From contig BQJJ01000003.1 of NCBI GenBank assembly GCA_021604645.1, positions 62,001-126,000 of the forward strand: DNA of 64,000 bases. Reading direction: 5' to 3'. Made by a program: the position numbers and the translations under genes. The notes beneath the pieces are model-generated. The model saw nothing but the letters and a program-made list of their open reading frames with translations, was not told the DNA's origin and did not search any database. Positions 18,614-27,516 of the stretch are shown piece after piece (position 1 is the first letter of the stretch; every line of letters starts with the position of its first letter). The DNA is from Methyloligella sp. Lineage in GTDB: Bacteria; Pseudomonadota; Alphaproteobacteria; Rhizobiales; HXMU1428-3.

Positions 18614-19651
18614 ATGCGAATTTTAATTGCTACAGATGCTTGGGTTCCGCAAGTTAATGGTGTGGTTCGGACTTACCAACGTATAGAAGAAGAGCTGAGA
18701 AAATTTGGCCATGATGTCTATTTCATCACGCCTTCCGATTTTTACACTATTCCTTGTCCGACTTACCCTGAGATAAGATTGTCTTTTGTTCGCCGTAAAC
18801 ATATAACCAGATTAATTGAAGAATTTGAGCCTGATACTGTTCATATTGCAACTGAGGGACCGATTGGTTGGTCTACAAGACGTTATTGCCTCAAACATAA
18901 ACGTCCCTTTACAACTGCATATCACACACGATTTCCTGAATATGTCACTGAACGGGTTCCACTGCCACTTTCGCTTATTTATAAATTGGTACGCAGTTTT
19001 CATAATGCGGGTGATGGCATCATGGTGGCGACCAAAAGCTTGCAAAAAGAGTTAGAGCTGAGAGGTTTTAATCCACTTTGCTCATGGACACGAGGGGTGA
19101 ATACTGAAATGTTTCGACCTCGTGACTGTCGTTTGTTTGGTGATAAAAAAGTTGCGCTATATGTTGGGCGGGTTGCACCAGAGAAGAACCTTGAAGCTTT
19201 TTTAAAACTAGATTTAGGTCTGACCAAAGTGGTTGTAGGGGATGGGCCATATTTAAAATACCTTCAAAAGACCTATAAAGATGTTACCTTTACTGGTGCT
19301 AAGGAAGGCGAAGAGTTAGCTGAATGTTATAGCTCTGGGGATGTTTTTGTTTTTCCAAGTAAGACTGATACATTTGGTATTGTGTTACTTGAGGCAATGG
19401 CTAGCGGAGTTCCTGTGGCAGCTTATCCTGTAACAGGACCAATTGATGTTGTTGAAAATGGTGTCACAGGTTGTCTGGATGAAAATCTTGAAGACGCACT
19501 ATTAGGAGCATTAAAATTAGACCGTGATATATGTCGCACTAAGGCTCTTGAATTCAGCTGGCAGAGATGTGCTGAAGTGTTTCTTGAAAATTTAAAACCG
19601 TTTGGTGAAGTGTCTTCATCTGCGGATTTATCTGAACGAGCATCTGGATGA
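18614..19651 (+). CDS. GT4 glycosyltransferase, probable diacylglycerol glycosyltransferase (Agt-like)
   Basis: The 345-residue enzyme is a retaining GT-B glycosyltransferase: N-terminal acceptor domain MRILIATDAWVPQVNGVVRTY, nucleotide-sugar domain with ALYVGRVAPEKNLEAF, VVVGDGP and the E-X7-E motif FGIVLLEAMASGVPVAAY. The start codon follows the plcP stop directly, so translation is coupled. Agt enzymes use diacylglycerol from PlcP and UDP-glucose or UDP-glucuronate to make glycolipids that replace phospholipids when phosphate is short. The sugar donor cannot be told from the sequence. There is no membrane segment, consistent with a peripheral enzyme. Confidence 0.85.
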   Translation: MRILIATDAWVPQVNGVVRTYQRIEEELRKFGHDVYFITPSDFYTIPCPTYPEIRLSFVRRKHITRLIEEFEPDTVHIATEGPIGWSTRRYCLKHKRPFTTAYHTRFPEYVTERVPLPLSLIYKLVRSFHNAGDGIMVATKSLQKELELRGFNPLCSWTRGVNTEMFRPRDCRLFGDKKVALYVGRVAPEKNLEAFLKLDLGLTKVVVGDGPYLKYLQKTYKDVTFTGAKEGEELAECYSSGDVFVFPSKTDTFGIVLLEAMASGVPVAAYPVTGPIDVVENGVTGCLDENLEDALLGALKLDRDICRTKALEFSWQRCAEVFLENLKPFGEVSSSADLSERASG

Positions 19652-19804
19652 TATTTTCACTATGCTCATTGATTGCTATTTGACTTGATGACTAGGGCAA
19701 GTAGTGCTTACCGGAAAACAAGAATATTGGGTAAGTACGTCTGTATCATTGCAAGAGCGTAGAGTTCTTACTTTGTTAGGCTTGTGTTGTACAGATTTTT
19801 TACC

Positions 19805-21619
19805 TTATTCGTTTAACAGAATTTGTTCTTGCATTTCAGTTAGATTTTCGATGTCAGCTTCTTCAAGGTTGTTGATTTGATCTTGCGATGTGATTGGATT
19901 TTCTGTTGCTTCAGCTAGATTTGTTTCGGACAAATCTATTTCAAGTTCACCGGTCTCTGGTGCAGATATTTCTGATCCGATTTCCGGGCTATCTAGATCG
20001 GTGATCTCGATGTCTCCAAAATCCATTTCACTCAGGTCCATCTCGGTTGGAGGTGTTTCACCTGAGATAGTATCGTCCGTGGTAGTTTCTATGGAACCTT
20101 GTGTTAGTTCAATATCTGAATCTATAGCCGCCATTGGATCTAATGATGGGGCAACTTCTGCAATTTCACTGATGGCTGTAGAAGCTAAGTCTGTTTCAAA
20201 TTCGGCAACATCTATATCATCCAGGTCATGGCTTTCTTGAAGAAGAGGGTTTGTTTCCTCCAAAGATGGCTCTACTGGGGATTGAGGTTCTATATTTGCG
20301 TCTGTAGTTAGATCTAAAGGCACTTCATCAGAAGCTTGCATTTCATCAGATTGAACATCATCAAGTGAAGCTAAATTTTCTTCTGGTGCGTCGTCTAAAG
20401 GGTTTGTGACTGGTGTTACAAGTTCTGTTGCTAGCATCTCTTCTGGTTCGGTGGCCAGCATGCTGTCTTCTTCTGGAGTTAATTCATTAATTTCAAGAGT
20501 GCTTGTATCTAATTCTTGAGAAGCATCAAGATCTACTGGTTGATCGTTTACCTCTAGTGCAAACTCATCAACTGTTTCTTGCTCAATTTCAGATGGTGGT
20601 TCACCTAAGTCCATTGGAGGCTCGCCAGTCTCAACTGACATGTCTTCAGTTGAGAGTTCAGGTGCTTCAGCTTCTGAGCCCATCGCTGGTTCAGCATCAG
20701 CTTCAACATCAATGGCATCAAAACTCATCGCATCGACATCTTCACTGTCCATGATTTCAGAATTAGGAACTGCGTCTGTTTGTTCGCCGATTGCGTCAAA
20801 TGACATTTCGTCGACCATATTTTGATCTGATGTGCCACTTGCTTCGGAACTTTCATGTGTGTCTGTGAGCATTGTGTCAATGCTACCTTGTTCTAGACCA
20901 TCTCCTTTAAGAGCAGGGCCATTTAACAAGTGGCTGTCTGGGCGAGTATCTGTATTTTCCTGAATGGGGCCTTTACTATTTTCGCCCGTTTCACCTTGCA
21001 AATCCCAAATATCAATCATCGCATTGACACGGTTTTCAATGTAGCAAAGTGCTTGCACAACTTTCGTGGTGCGTTGGCCAGTTATATCTTGAAAAGAACA
21101 GGCTGTATAAATGTCTGTTGTTTTTTCATCAATTTTGTCACAGGGCGCATCTTCTGCGCCAGTTTCACGCAAAGACCAGGCTGCTTCCTGAATTTCTTCT
21201 GCGGCTTCCAGAATTGTGTTTGTTGCACTTTCTGTTGATTCAACAATGGCGCTGAGTTCTTCAGTTGCTGTGATGATCTGATTGTTTTGCTCATCATTCG
21301 GTTTGATAGAGGCGATCTCTTCACGGGTTTTCGCAATCGCCTTTGACATCTCAATGATGCTCATGCGGATTGGATCTATCTCCTGGCTTGCTGCCGGCGC
21401 TTCTTGTTTTTCGCTCAACGTGTTTTCAATGCGTTGAATGGCTGATAATAGTTTTTGCGTGTCTTCGGGGCGATTTCGCTGTATGTATTCTTCAAGAAAC
21501 CAGCGGCCGCGTGGATTTTGCAACAATGCGCCTTCAATGAGATTGTAATCTTCCTCACTGCTGACATTCGTTTCAGTTACTTCATTTTCATTTGTCGAAT
21601 TTGAGCTTACTTGGGTCAT
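19805..21619 (-). CDS. CheZ-like phosphatase with a long acidic C-terminal tail
   Basis: The first ~210 of 604 residues match the CheZ family: a long helical hairpin (residues ~55–150) and the catalytic segment ACSFQDITGQRTTKVV at ~173–188, in which D178 and Q182 correspond to the CheY-P dephosphorylating Asp and Gln. The remaining ~390 residues are extremely acidic and low-complexity, rich in D, E, S, P and T, with imperfect repeats (MSFDAI twice at ~270–310; DLSEMDFGDIEITDLDS; ELEIDLSETN). Such a tail is much longer than in textbook CheZ (214 residues). The E. coli C-terminal CheY-binding peptide is not recognisable. It faces the GT4 gene convergently and is monocistronic. The target response regulator is unknown. 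Confidence 0.8.
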   Translation of the reverse strand: MTQVSSNSTNENEVTETNVSSEEDYNLIEGALLQNPRGRWFLEEYIQRNRPEDTQKLLSAIQRIENTLSEKQEAPAASQEIDPIRMSIIEMSKAIAKTREEIASIKPNDEQNNQIITATEELSAIVESTESATNTILEAAEEIQEAAWSLRETGAEDAPCDKIDEKTTDIYTACSFQDITGQRTTKVVQALCYIENRVNAMIDIWDLQGETGENSKGPIQENTDTRPDSHLLNGPALKGDGLEQGSIDTMLTDTHESSEASGTSDQNMVDEMSFDAIGEQTDAVPNSEIMDSEDVDAMSFDAIDVEADAEPAMGSEAEAPELSTEDMSVETGEPPMDLGEPPSEIEQETVDEFALEVNDQPVDLDASQELDTSTLEINELTPEEDSMLATEPEEMLATELVTPVTNPLDDAPEENLASLDDVQSDEMQASDEVPLDLTTDANIEPQSPVEPSLEETNPLLQESHDLDDIDVAEFETDLASTAISEIAEVAPSLDPMAAIDSDIELTQGSIETTTDDTISGETPPTEMDLSEMDFGDIEITDLDSPEIGSEISAPETGELEIDLSETNLAEATENPITSQDQINNLEEADIENLTEMQEQILLNE

Positions 21620-21742
21620 GTGCGCATATCATTGTTTGTTTGGTTGCTGTTACTTTAAGTGATTCGCAATTTGTTTTATTCGTCTAAATTTTGACTTTAC
21701 ACCTATATCATTCACTGAAATCTCTAATAAATCGTTGAGCTC

Positions 21743-22948
21743 ATGAAAAACACTGACTCTCAGACAACTGATAGGGCCTTTCAACTTAAGCTTTCTCTGT
21801 TTTACGTCATGCTATTTTTAAGTGTGGGGTGTTATTTGCCCTATTTTTCGATTTGGCTGAAAAATCAGGGGCTGAATGGGGATCAGAGCGCTTTGATTTT
21901 GGCTGCTCCTATGATAATTCGCATCGTTTTTACTCCGATCGTGAGTATTTGGGCTGATTATGAAGGAAATTATCGTAAAATTTTGATCATTTTGGCGCTT
22001 GGTTCTTTGCTTTCTCTTTGTGTCATGAGCCAAATTAGTGGATTTTGGGCCATTTTTATTGTCGCTTCACTAAATGCTGTATTTGGGAGTTCACTTATTC
22101 CGCTTACTGAGACTTTGGCTGTTATTGGGGTGAAAGTTAATCAATTACGCTATGGGCGCGCGCGTTCCTGGGGATCAGCTGCGTTTATAGCCGGGAGTTT
22201 GCTCACTGGGATTTTGGTTGATTTCTATGGCCCTGAAGTTGTTTTACCTTTTTTGATTTGTACAGCAATAGGTATTGTTTGTGCCGCGTTATATTTGCCG
22301 CCACCACAAGGGAAGGGGCGGCTTAGGGATGCTGTTTCTGGTGGTAAAATATCTTGGAGCGGGATATTTGGTTTGCTTCGCCATCCTGTGTTTTGGGTGT
22401 TTTTGCTTGGTGCTGGCCTGGGGCAAGCTTGTCATGCTTTTTACTATGGGTTTTCATCACGGCTTTGGCAGGATTTTGGTTATTCGGGCTGGTTGATTGG
22501 GGTGCTTTGGACGATCGGTGTGGTGTCTGAAATTTTGCTCTTTTTGTATCTTGGTGATTGGCTGCGCCGTTTTAATCCGGTGTTATTGATTGTTGCGGGT
22601 GCTTTTGCGGCTTTTGTCCGTTGGATGATGATGGGGATTGAGCCTGATTTATGGTTGGTGATTGTTTTGCAAATTTTGCATGCATTTTCATTTGGCTTGG
22701 CTCATTTGGGCGCGATGTATTTTATTGGGCTTGCCGTGCCTGATCGTTTGTCTGCAACAGCGCAAGGTGTTTATGCGACTATGAGTATGGGGGTGTTTAT
22801 GGGGATCGCTGTTTTGATTTCTGGACCGCTTTATGATTCTATTGGGTCATCGGGGTATTTTGTTATGGCAGGTTTTGCGGCTTTTAGTGTTCTTGTGGCT
22901 TTATGTTTGTTGTCGATGTGGGATAAAGCTTACATTGTCGAGGATTGA
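21743..22948 (+). CDS. MFS permease, HcaT/NupG-like (phenylpropionate permease type)
   Basis: A 401-residue, 12-helix major facilitator with the features of the MFS_1-like/HcaT group: opening FYVMLFLSVGCYLPYFSIWLKNQGLNGDQ, the loop 2–3 acidic WADYEGNYRK, the QLRYGRARSWGSAAFIAGSL segment, and a duplicate half after a central loop (PPPQGKGRLRD). The substrate is not determinable; relatives carry aromatic acids or nucleosides. It is divergent from the CheZ-like gene (123 bp apart) and convergent with the dipeptide epimerase, so a shared pathway with the latter is only a suggestion. Confidence 0.85.
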   Translation: MKNTDSQTTDRAFQLKLSLFYVMLFLSVGCYLPYFSIWLKNQGLNGDQSALILAAPMIIRIVFTPIVSIWADYEGNYRKILIILALGSLLSLCVMSQISGFWAIFIVASLNAVFGSSLIPLTETLAVIGVKVNQLRYGRARSWGSAAFIAGSLLTGILVDFYGPEVVLPFLICTAIGIVCAALYLPPPQGKGRLRDAVSGGKISWSGIFGLLRHPVFWVFLLGAGLGQACHAFYYGFSSRLWQDFGYSGWLIGVLWTIGVVSEILLFLYLGDWLRRFNPVLLIVAGAFAAFVRWMMMGIEPDLWLVIVLQILHAFSFGLAHLGAMYFIGLAVPDRLSATAQGVYATMSMGVFMGIAVLISGPLYDSIGSSGYFVMAGFAAFSVLVALCLLSMWDKAYIVED

Positions 22949-22995
22949 ATGAGGCGGTTTTGCAACTCTTTGTCTTTATTGGGTTTTATTTGTTT

Positions 22996-23988
22996 TTATC
23001 CCCATAAAATTCTGTCTGGTGGAGTGAGAATGCCATTGTGTTCTTTAAGACCGTTGTCTCTATCATTTAACAATAATAGAGGGCCATCTAGATCGACCCA
23101 ATCAGCGCCTTTGGTGAGTACAAAGGCTGGAGCCATGGCGAGGGAGGTGCCTACCATGCAGCCCACCATAATTTTGAGATTGGCATTGCGAGCGGCCATG
23201 AGTGTTGCTAGTCCATGGGTGAGGCCACCGGTTTTATCTGTTTTGATGTTTATCGCCTGATATTTTTTTGCGACATCTTCTATGTCATCAATGGTGTGGA
23301 AGCTTTCATCGGCGCACAAGGGGACTGGGGATGTGATGTTGTAAAGAATGTTATCGAGGTTGGTTGGCAAGGGTTGCTCGACAAGTTCGATTTTGCATTC
23401 ATAGGCGATATCAAGAAGCGGAAAGAGAGTTTGTGCTGTCCAGCCTTCATTGGCATCAATAACCAAGCGGTGCTGGGGCAGTGCTTTTCTTACAGCGCGC
23501 ATGGTTGCTGCGTCTTTTTCATATCCGCCGCCAAGTTTTAATTTAAGAAGTGGATGGTACTGTGCTTTGAGGGCGTTTTCCGCCATCTTTTCAGGGGCGT
23601 CGAGAGAAATTGTAAAACAGGATAATACGGGGGTTAGTTCGCCCATATTTAACATAACTGATGGTGGCTGGTTATAATATTTGGCTTCAAGATCCCATAA
23701 CGCGGCATCAATTGCGTTTCTAGCGGCACCAGCTGGCATGGCATTGAGTAATTGCATGCGGGTGATGCCTTCTTCAACTTGTTTGCTGACATCCTTGATT
23801 TGTTTCATTACGGATTTGCAGGTTTCTCCGTAGCGTCCATAGGGGACGGCTTCACCGCAGCCTTTTAAATCACCCTGTGTAATTTCGACATAAATAACTT
23901 CCGCATGGAGTTTCGCTCCGCGATAGATGCGAAAACTCCCATTAATTTGCCATTTTTGGCGGGTAACCGTTAGATTGCAACGCGGCAT
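22996..23988 (-). CDS. Dipeptide epimerase (L-Ala-D/L-Glu type, enolase superfamily)
   Basis: The 330-residue protein belongs to the muconate-lactonizing/mandelate racemase group. Visible are the capping-domain segment GCGEAVPYGRYGET, AARNAIDAALWDLEAK, the KLKLGG lysine motif (K-x-K, residues ~174–176), metal ligands LVIDANEGW, ELVEQPLP and CADESFH, and the second catalytic lysine in INIKTDKTGGLTHG. These are the residues of AEE/YcjG dipeptide epimerases, which recycle murein peptides by epimerising L-Ala-D-Glu. Specificity for that dipeptide is likely but relatives act on other dipeptides. The gene ends 47 bp from the MFS permease stop. Confidence 0.85.
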   Translation of the reverse strand: MPRCNLTVTRQKWQINGSFRIYRGAKLHAEVIYVEITQGDLKGCGEAVPYGRYGETCKSVMKQIKDVSKQVEEGITRMQLLNAMPAGAARNAIDAALWDLEAKYYNQPPSVMLNMGELTPVLSCFTISLDAPEKMAENALKAQYHPLLKLKLGGGYEKDAATMRAVRKALPQHRLVIDANEGWTAQTLFPLLDIAYECKIELVEQPLPTNLDNILYNITSPVPLCADESFHTIDDIEDVAKKYQAINIKTDKTGGLTHGLATLMAARNANLKIMVGCMVGTSLAMAPAFVLTKGADWVDLDGPLLLLNDRDNGLKEHNGILTPPDRILWG

Positions 23989-24337
23989 TATTATATTTGA
24001 CCGTTTATTTCTTATTAAAATTCGTGCTGAAATGATGTTTTACAACTCTTAGCTGTATTTTTCATTATCATCTAGATTAGAGTTAATTTATGATTATTGA
24101 GTAAAGCCATAACTGGGTGGAAAATATGTCTTTAAATCTTAAGTTTTGATTTTTGTTTCAGCCTCTGTGTTTGTTTCGGCTTTTGTGAATGTGCTCTTTA
24201 TAAATATTAATGCAAGTATTGTGCAAAATTTAAGGTCATGATTATTGATTTGTCATGTTTTAGGTTTTTACCTTAACTGAGATAAATATTAAAAATATGG
24301 CTTAAATTATCTGACTTAATTATTGGAAGTTTCGTTT
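23989..24337. other. Divergent intergenic region, epimerase–mlaE
   Basis: The 349 bp are very AT-rich and must hold promoters for both divergent genes. I see no gene, repeat or recognisable operator. Confidence 0.4.
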
Positions 24338-25546
24338 ATGGCGTCTTATGACCAAACTGACGATCGGCAAAGTGGTGTTTCGCTCTTTGGCTCAAAAGGG
24401 GGTAGTTCCTCCAGGCCAGCTCTTGAATGGGCTCAAGGCGATGATGGTTATCTTTTGCGCATTTTTGGTGATTGGCAAGTGCGTCATGTGCGCGGTATTG
24501 CAAAAGAAATAAAGAAGCTAAAATGCGGTACACCCGGTACAGGGCCCAAGGGCCTTACAGTCGATATGGCTGGTCTTTCTGGTTTGGACACAGCTGGAGC
24601 GATGCTTATTCTTGATATGAATGAGCTTTTGAAGTCCAAAGGTTTTATACCTGAAATTGTTAATGCACGTGAAGCAGATCAAATTTTGTTTGAACTTATT
24701 TCTCGTCATCCGCGTGAAAGAGGTGACACCGAAGTCAAAAGCAGCATGGTACTTGATCTTGTGCGTGATCTTGGTGAAACCGTTCTCTCGATCGGGCGTG
24801 ATATTATTGAAATTACTGCCATGATAGGGCAGGTGACACTTTCTCTTCTTGGTTTGATCATTCGTCCTTGGCGCCTTCGTTTTACTTCGCTTGTCCATCA
24901 TATGGAACATGCGGGCCTGAAGGCAGTTTCGATTATTTCTCTGATTTGTTTTTTAATTGGCGCTGTGATTATGCAGCAGAGTGTTGAGCAATTACGGGCC
25001 TATTCGGCTGAATATTTCTCTATTGATATGCTTGGGATTTTGGCACTTCGTGAAGTTGGTGTTTTGCTCACATCTATCATGATTGCTGGGCGGTCGGGGG
25101 CGGCTTTTACTGCTGAAATTGGCTCAATGAAAATGCGTGAAGAAGTTGATGCTATGCGGGCGCTTGGTATTGACCCTGTTGAAACGTTAATCGTGCCACG
25201 AGTTTTGGCGCTTGTGATTGCGCTACCGCTTCTTACTTTTATCGGGAATATAATGTGTTTGGCGGGCGGTGCGTTCATTGCCTATCAAGTTATGAATATT
25301 GATCTGCAATCGTTTGTTGAGCGGTTAAATGATGGCGTTGATATTCGTCATTTCTATGTGGGTTTGATTAAAACACCATTTGTTGCCTTAATTATAGGCA
25401 TTGTAGGCACTTTAGAAGGCATGAGAGTTCAAGGTAGTGCTGAGTCACTCGGCACGCATGTGCGGGCTTCTGTGGTTAAATCTATTTTCCTTGTAATTAT
25501 ACTGGATGCAGCGTTTGCTATGGCTCTGACTGCGATGGGAATTTAA
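24338..25546 (+). CDS. mlaE: MlaE-type ABC permease with N-terminal STAS-like domain
   Basis: This is the inner-membrane permease of an Mla-type phospholipid transporter. The first ~140 residues form a soluble STAS-like domain (LTVDMAGLSGLDTAGAMLILDMNELLK), then come five to six helices with the MlaE signatures FLIGAVIMQQSVEQL, GILALREVGVLLTSIMIAGRSGAAFTAEIGSMKMREEVDAMRALGIDPVE. The STAS–permease fusion is common in alphaproteobacteria, where E. coli has separate MlaB and MlaE. The ATG at 24338 has TTGGAAG upstream; TTG 24323 would add five residues. It overlaps functionally with mlaF, 1 bp downstream. Confidence 0.93.
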   Translation: MASYDQTDDRQSGVSLFGSKGGSSSRPALEWAQGDDGYLLRIFGDWQVRHVRGIAKEIKKLKCGTPGTGPKGLTVDMAGLSGLDTAGAMLILDMNELLKSKGFIPEIVNAREADQILFELISRHPRERGDTEVKSSMVLDLVRDLGETVLSIGRDIIEITAMIGQVTLSLLGLIIRPWRLRFTSLVHHMEHAGLKAVSIISLICFLIGAVIMQQSVEQLRAYSAEYFSIDMLGILALREVGVLLTSIMIAGRSGAAFTAEIGSMKMREEVDAMRALGIDPVETLIVPRVLALVIALPLLTFIGNIMCLAGGAFIAYQVMNIDLQSFVERLNDGVDIRHFYVGLIKTPFVALIIGIVGTLEGMRVQGSAESLGTHVRASVVKSIFLVIILDAAFAMALTAMGI

Positions 25547-25547
25547 T

Positions 25548-26351
25548 ATGGTTGCTTTAGAAATGCCCCGTTCGAACCCGATTATTGAGGTGCGCCATTT
25601 GCACAAGCAATTTGGAGCCCAGGTTGTTTTTGAGGATCTGAACCTTGATGTTTATGAGGGGGAAGTTCTTGGGATTGTTGGGCAATCAGGTGGTGGTAAG
25701 TCTGTTTTGCTGCGTTGTTTAAATGGTTTAGAGCGGTATTCGGCAGGCAGGATTAGTTTTTTTGGGCAAGACACTGCGGAGATGAGCGGTAAGGATTTGC
25801 GCCATGTTGAGGCGCGATCTGGTCTGTTGTTTCAAGATGGTGCCTTATTCTCAGCGCTTACTGTATTGCAAAATATTCAAGTGCCGATGCGTGAGCATAT
25901 ATCCCTGCCTAAAAATATTATGGATGAACTTGCCTATTTGAAATTATCCCTTGTTGGTTTGCCAGCGAATGCAGCACATAAATATCCGTCTGAACTATCT
26001 GGGGGGATGCGCAAACGGGCTGGCCTCGCGCGCGCTTTGGCATTGGACCCTAAGATTGTGTTTCTTGATGAGCCGACAGCGGGGCTTGATCCGATTGGTG
26101 CAAATGAATTTGATATGCTTATTCGTGATCTGCAGCGAACTTTGGGCTTAACCGTATTCATGGTAACACATGATTTGGATAGTATTTTTGCTATTTGCGA
26201 TCGGGTTGCTGTATTGGCCGATCGCAAAATTGTACGACATGGGTCGCCTGCTGAATTGACGAAAGATCCGGGGCATCCGTGGATTAAATCTTATTTTTGT
26301 GGTGAACGTGGGCGCAAAGCTCAAAGCACTGCGAAGGATACTGCAACTTAG
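25548..26351 (+). CDS. mlaF: MlaF-type ABC ATP-binding protein
   Basis: This 267-residue ATPase drives the Mla transporter. Walker A is GQSGGGKSVLL (residues ~42–52), the Q-loop is GLLFQDGALFSALTV, the signature is LSGGMRKRAGLARAL, Walker B is IVFLDEPTAGLD and the switch histidine is in FMVTHDL. The FQDGALF Q-loop is typical of MlaF/Mkl-class ATPases. One base separates the mlaE stop from this ATG, so translation is coupled. Confidence 0.95.
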   Translation: MVALEMPRSNPIIEVRHLHKQFGAQVVFEDLNLDVYEGEVLGIVGQSGGGKSVLLRCLNGLERYSAGRISFFGQDTAEMSGKDLRHVEARSGLLFQDGALFSALTVLQNIQVPMREHISLPKNIMDELAYLKLSLVGLPANAAHKYPSELSGGMRKRAGLARALALDPKIVFLDEPTAGLDPIGANEFDMLIRDLQRTLGLTVFMVTHDLDSIFAICDRVAVLADRKIVRHGSPAELTKDPGHPWIKSYFCGERGRKAQSTAKDTAT

Positions 26352-26443
26352 AGCTAATTCTATTTATGGCTTTGAAGTGCCATATTTATTAAGTCTGATG
26401 CTATTATAAAGCTGTGAAAGCTTGAAATTGAAGGATTGAGAAA

Positions 26444-27394
26444 ATGGAAACACGCGCAAATCATTTATTGATCGGTGGTTTTGTTATTGCTCTGGTGATT
26501 GCAGTGATTAACTTTACCTTCTGGATGCAGAAGGGCGGGGTTGAAAATCAAACGCGTGATTATTCTATCTATTTTAATGGGGCGGTGACTGGACTTAGCC
26601 GGGCCAGCCAAGTGTTATTTAATGGTATTCGCATTGGACGTGTTCATTCAATAAATATTGATGAAAAAGATGCACGCCGGGTGTTGGTTATAGTGCGTTT
26701 GCAAAGAGGCATTCCTATTCGCAAAAATTCACAGGCACAGTTGGTTTCTCAGGCACTTACTGGTGTGGCTGCTGTGCAAATTACACCAGGGACGGCTGAT
26801 GAGCCATTATTGGTGGCACTTGCGAAACAAGGAGAGCGTCCTGTCATCACTGCATCTCCGGTTGTTTCTGGTTCACTGACTGATGCGGTGCCTGAGATTA
26901 TGGGGAATGCTAACCTACTATTAAAACGTTTGAATACTATGATTGCTGATAATGAAGCCTCAATTAGAGCAACGGTGAAGAATGTTGAACTATTTTCAGA
27001 GACTTTGGCAACTAAAAGGGAAGATGTTGCTTCAATTATCTCTGATGTGAAGGCTTTATCTAGTTCCTTAAAAGCAACAGCTCAAAAAATTGATAAAACC
27101 GTAGATCAGGTCTCTGGCATTTTTGGTGGTGAGGGGTCTTCTGTTTTGGATGATGCAAAAGCGGCTGCTCAATCTATCAAATCTATGGCGGAGAATTTAG
27201 AAAAATCGCTAGGAAATGGCCCTCAGGAGGTTATGACGGCTGCGAAACGCAGTTTGAGAGAGTTTGAGCTGTTTGCCCGTGATGGCCGAAAAGCGGCGCA
27301 AAGTCTTGATCGTGTGCTTGAAAAGATGGATAGTAACCCACAAAGCTTCATTTTTGGTGGTGGGAATGTGCCTAAATACAATCCTAGCAATTAA
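26444..27394 (+). CDS. mlaD: MlaD-type MCE-domain substrate-binding protein
   Basis: The protein is anchored by one N-terminal helix (LLIGGFVIALVIAVINFTFWM) and has a periplasmic MCE domain (about residues 40–120: YSIYFNGAVTGLSRASQVLFNGIRIGRV) that forms a hexameric lipid-binding ring. A long coiled-coil tail follows (KNVELFSETLATKREDVASIISDVKALSSSLKATAQKID), longer than in E. coli MlaD, as in other alphaproteobacterial MCE proteins of 316 residues. It is third in the mla operon, 92 bp after mlaF. Confidence 0.93.
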   Translation: METRANHLLIGGFVIALVIAVINFTFWMQKGGVENQTRDYSIYFNGAVTGLSRASQVLFNGIRIGRVHSINIDEKDARRVLVIVRLQRGIPIRKNSQAQLVSQALTGVAAVQITPGTADEPLLVALAKQGERPVITASPVVSGSLTDAVPEIMGNANLLLKRLNTMIADNEASIRATVKNVELFSETLATKREDVASIISDVKALSSSLKATAQKIDKTVDQVSGIFGGEGSSVLDDAKAAAQSIKSMAENLEKSLGNGPQEVMTAAKRSLREFELFARDGRKAAQSLDRVLEKMDSNPQSFIFGGGNVPKYNPSN

Positions 27395-27516
27395 GCCTTA
27401 AATCCATTATGTTTGGGGTGTTTTTATATAAAAAATTAACCGTCACTCGTTAGATTCGATTTGATGGCTGGTTTAAGTAATTAAGTACGGTCAGATATGG
27501 GGGCCGAAGTATTTGT

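Noticed and set aside
19890-20825. Several open frames on the + strand opposite the CheZ-like gene
   Set aside because: They are mirror images of the low-complexity acidic tail (Ser/Ile or Gln/Leu-rich), with no start signals.
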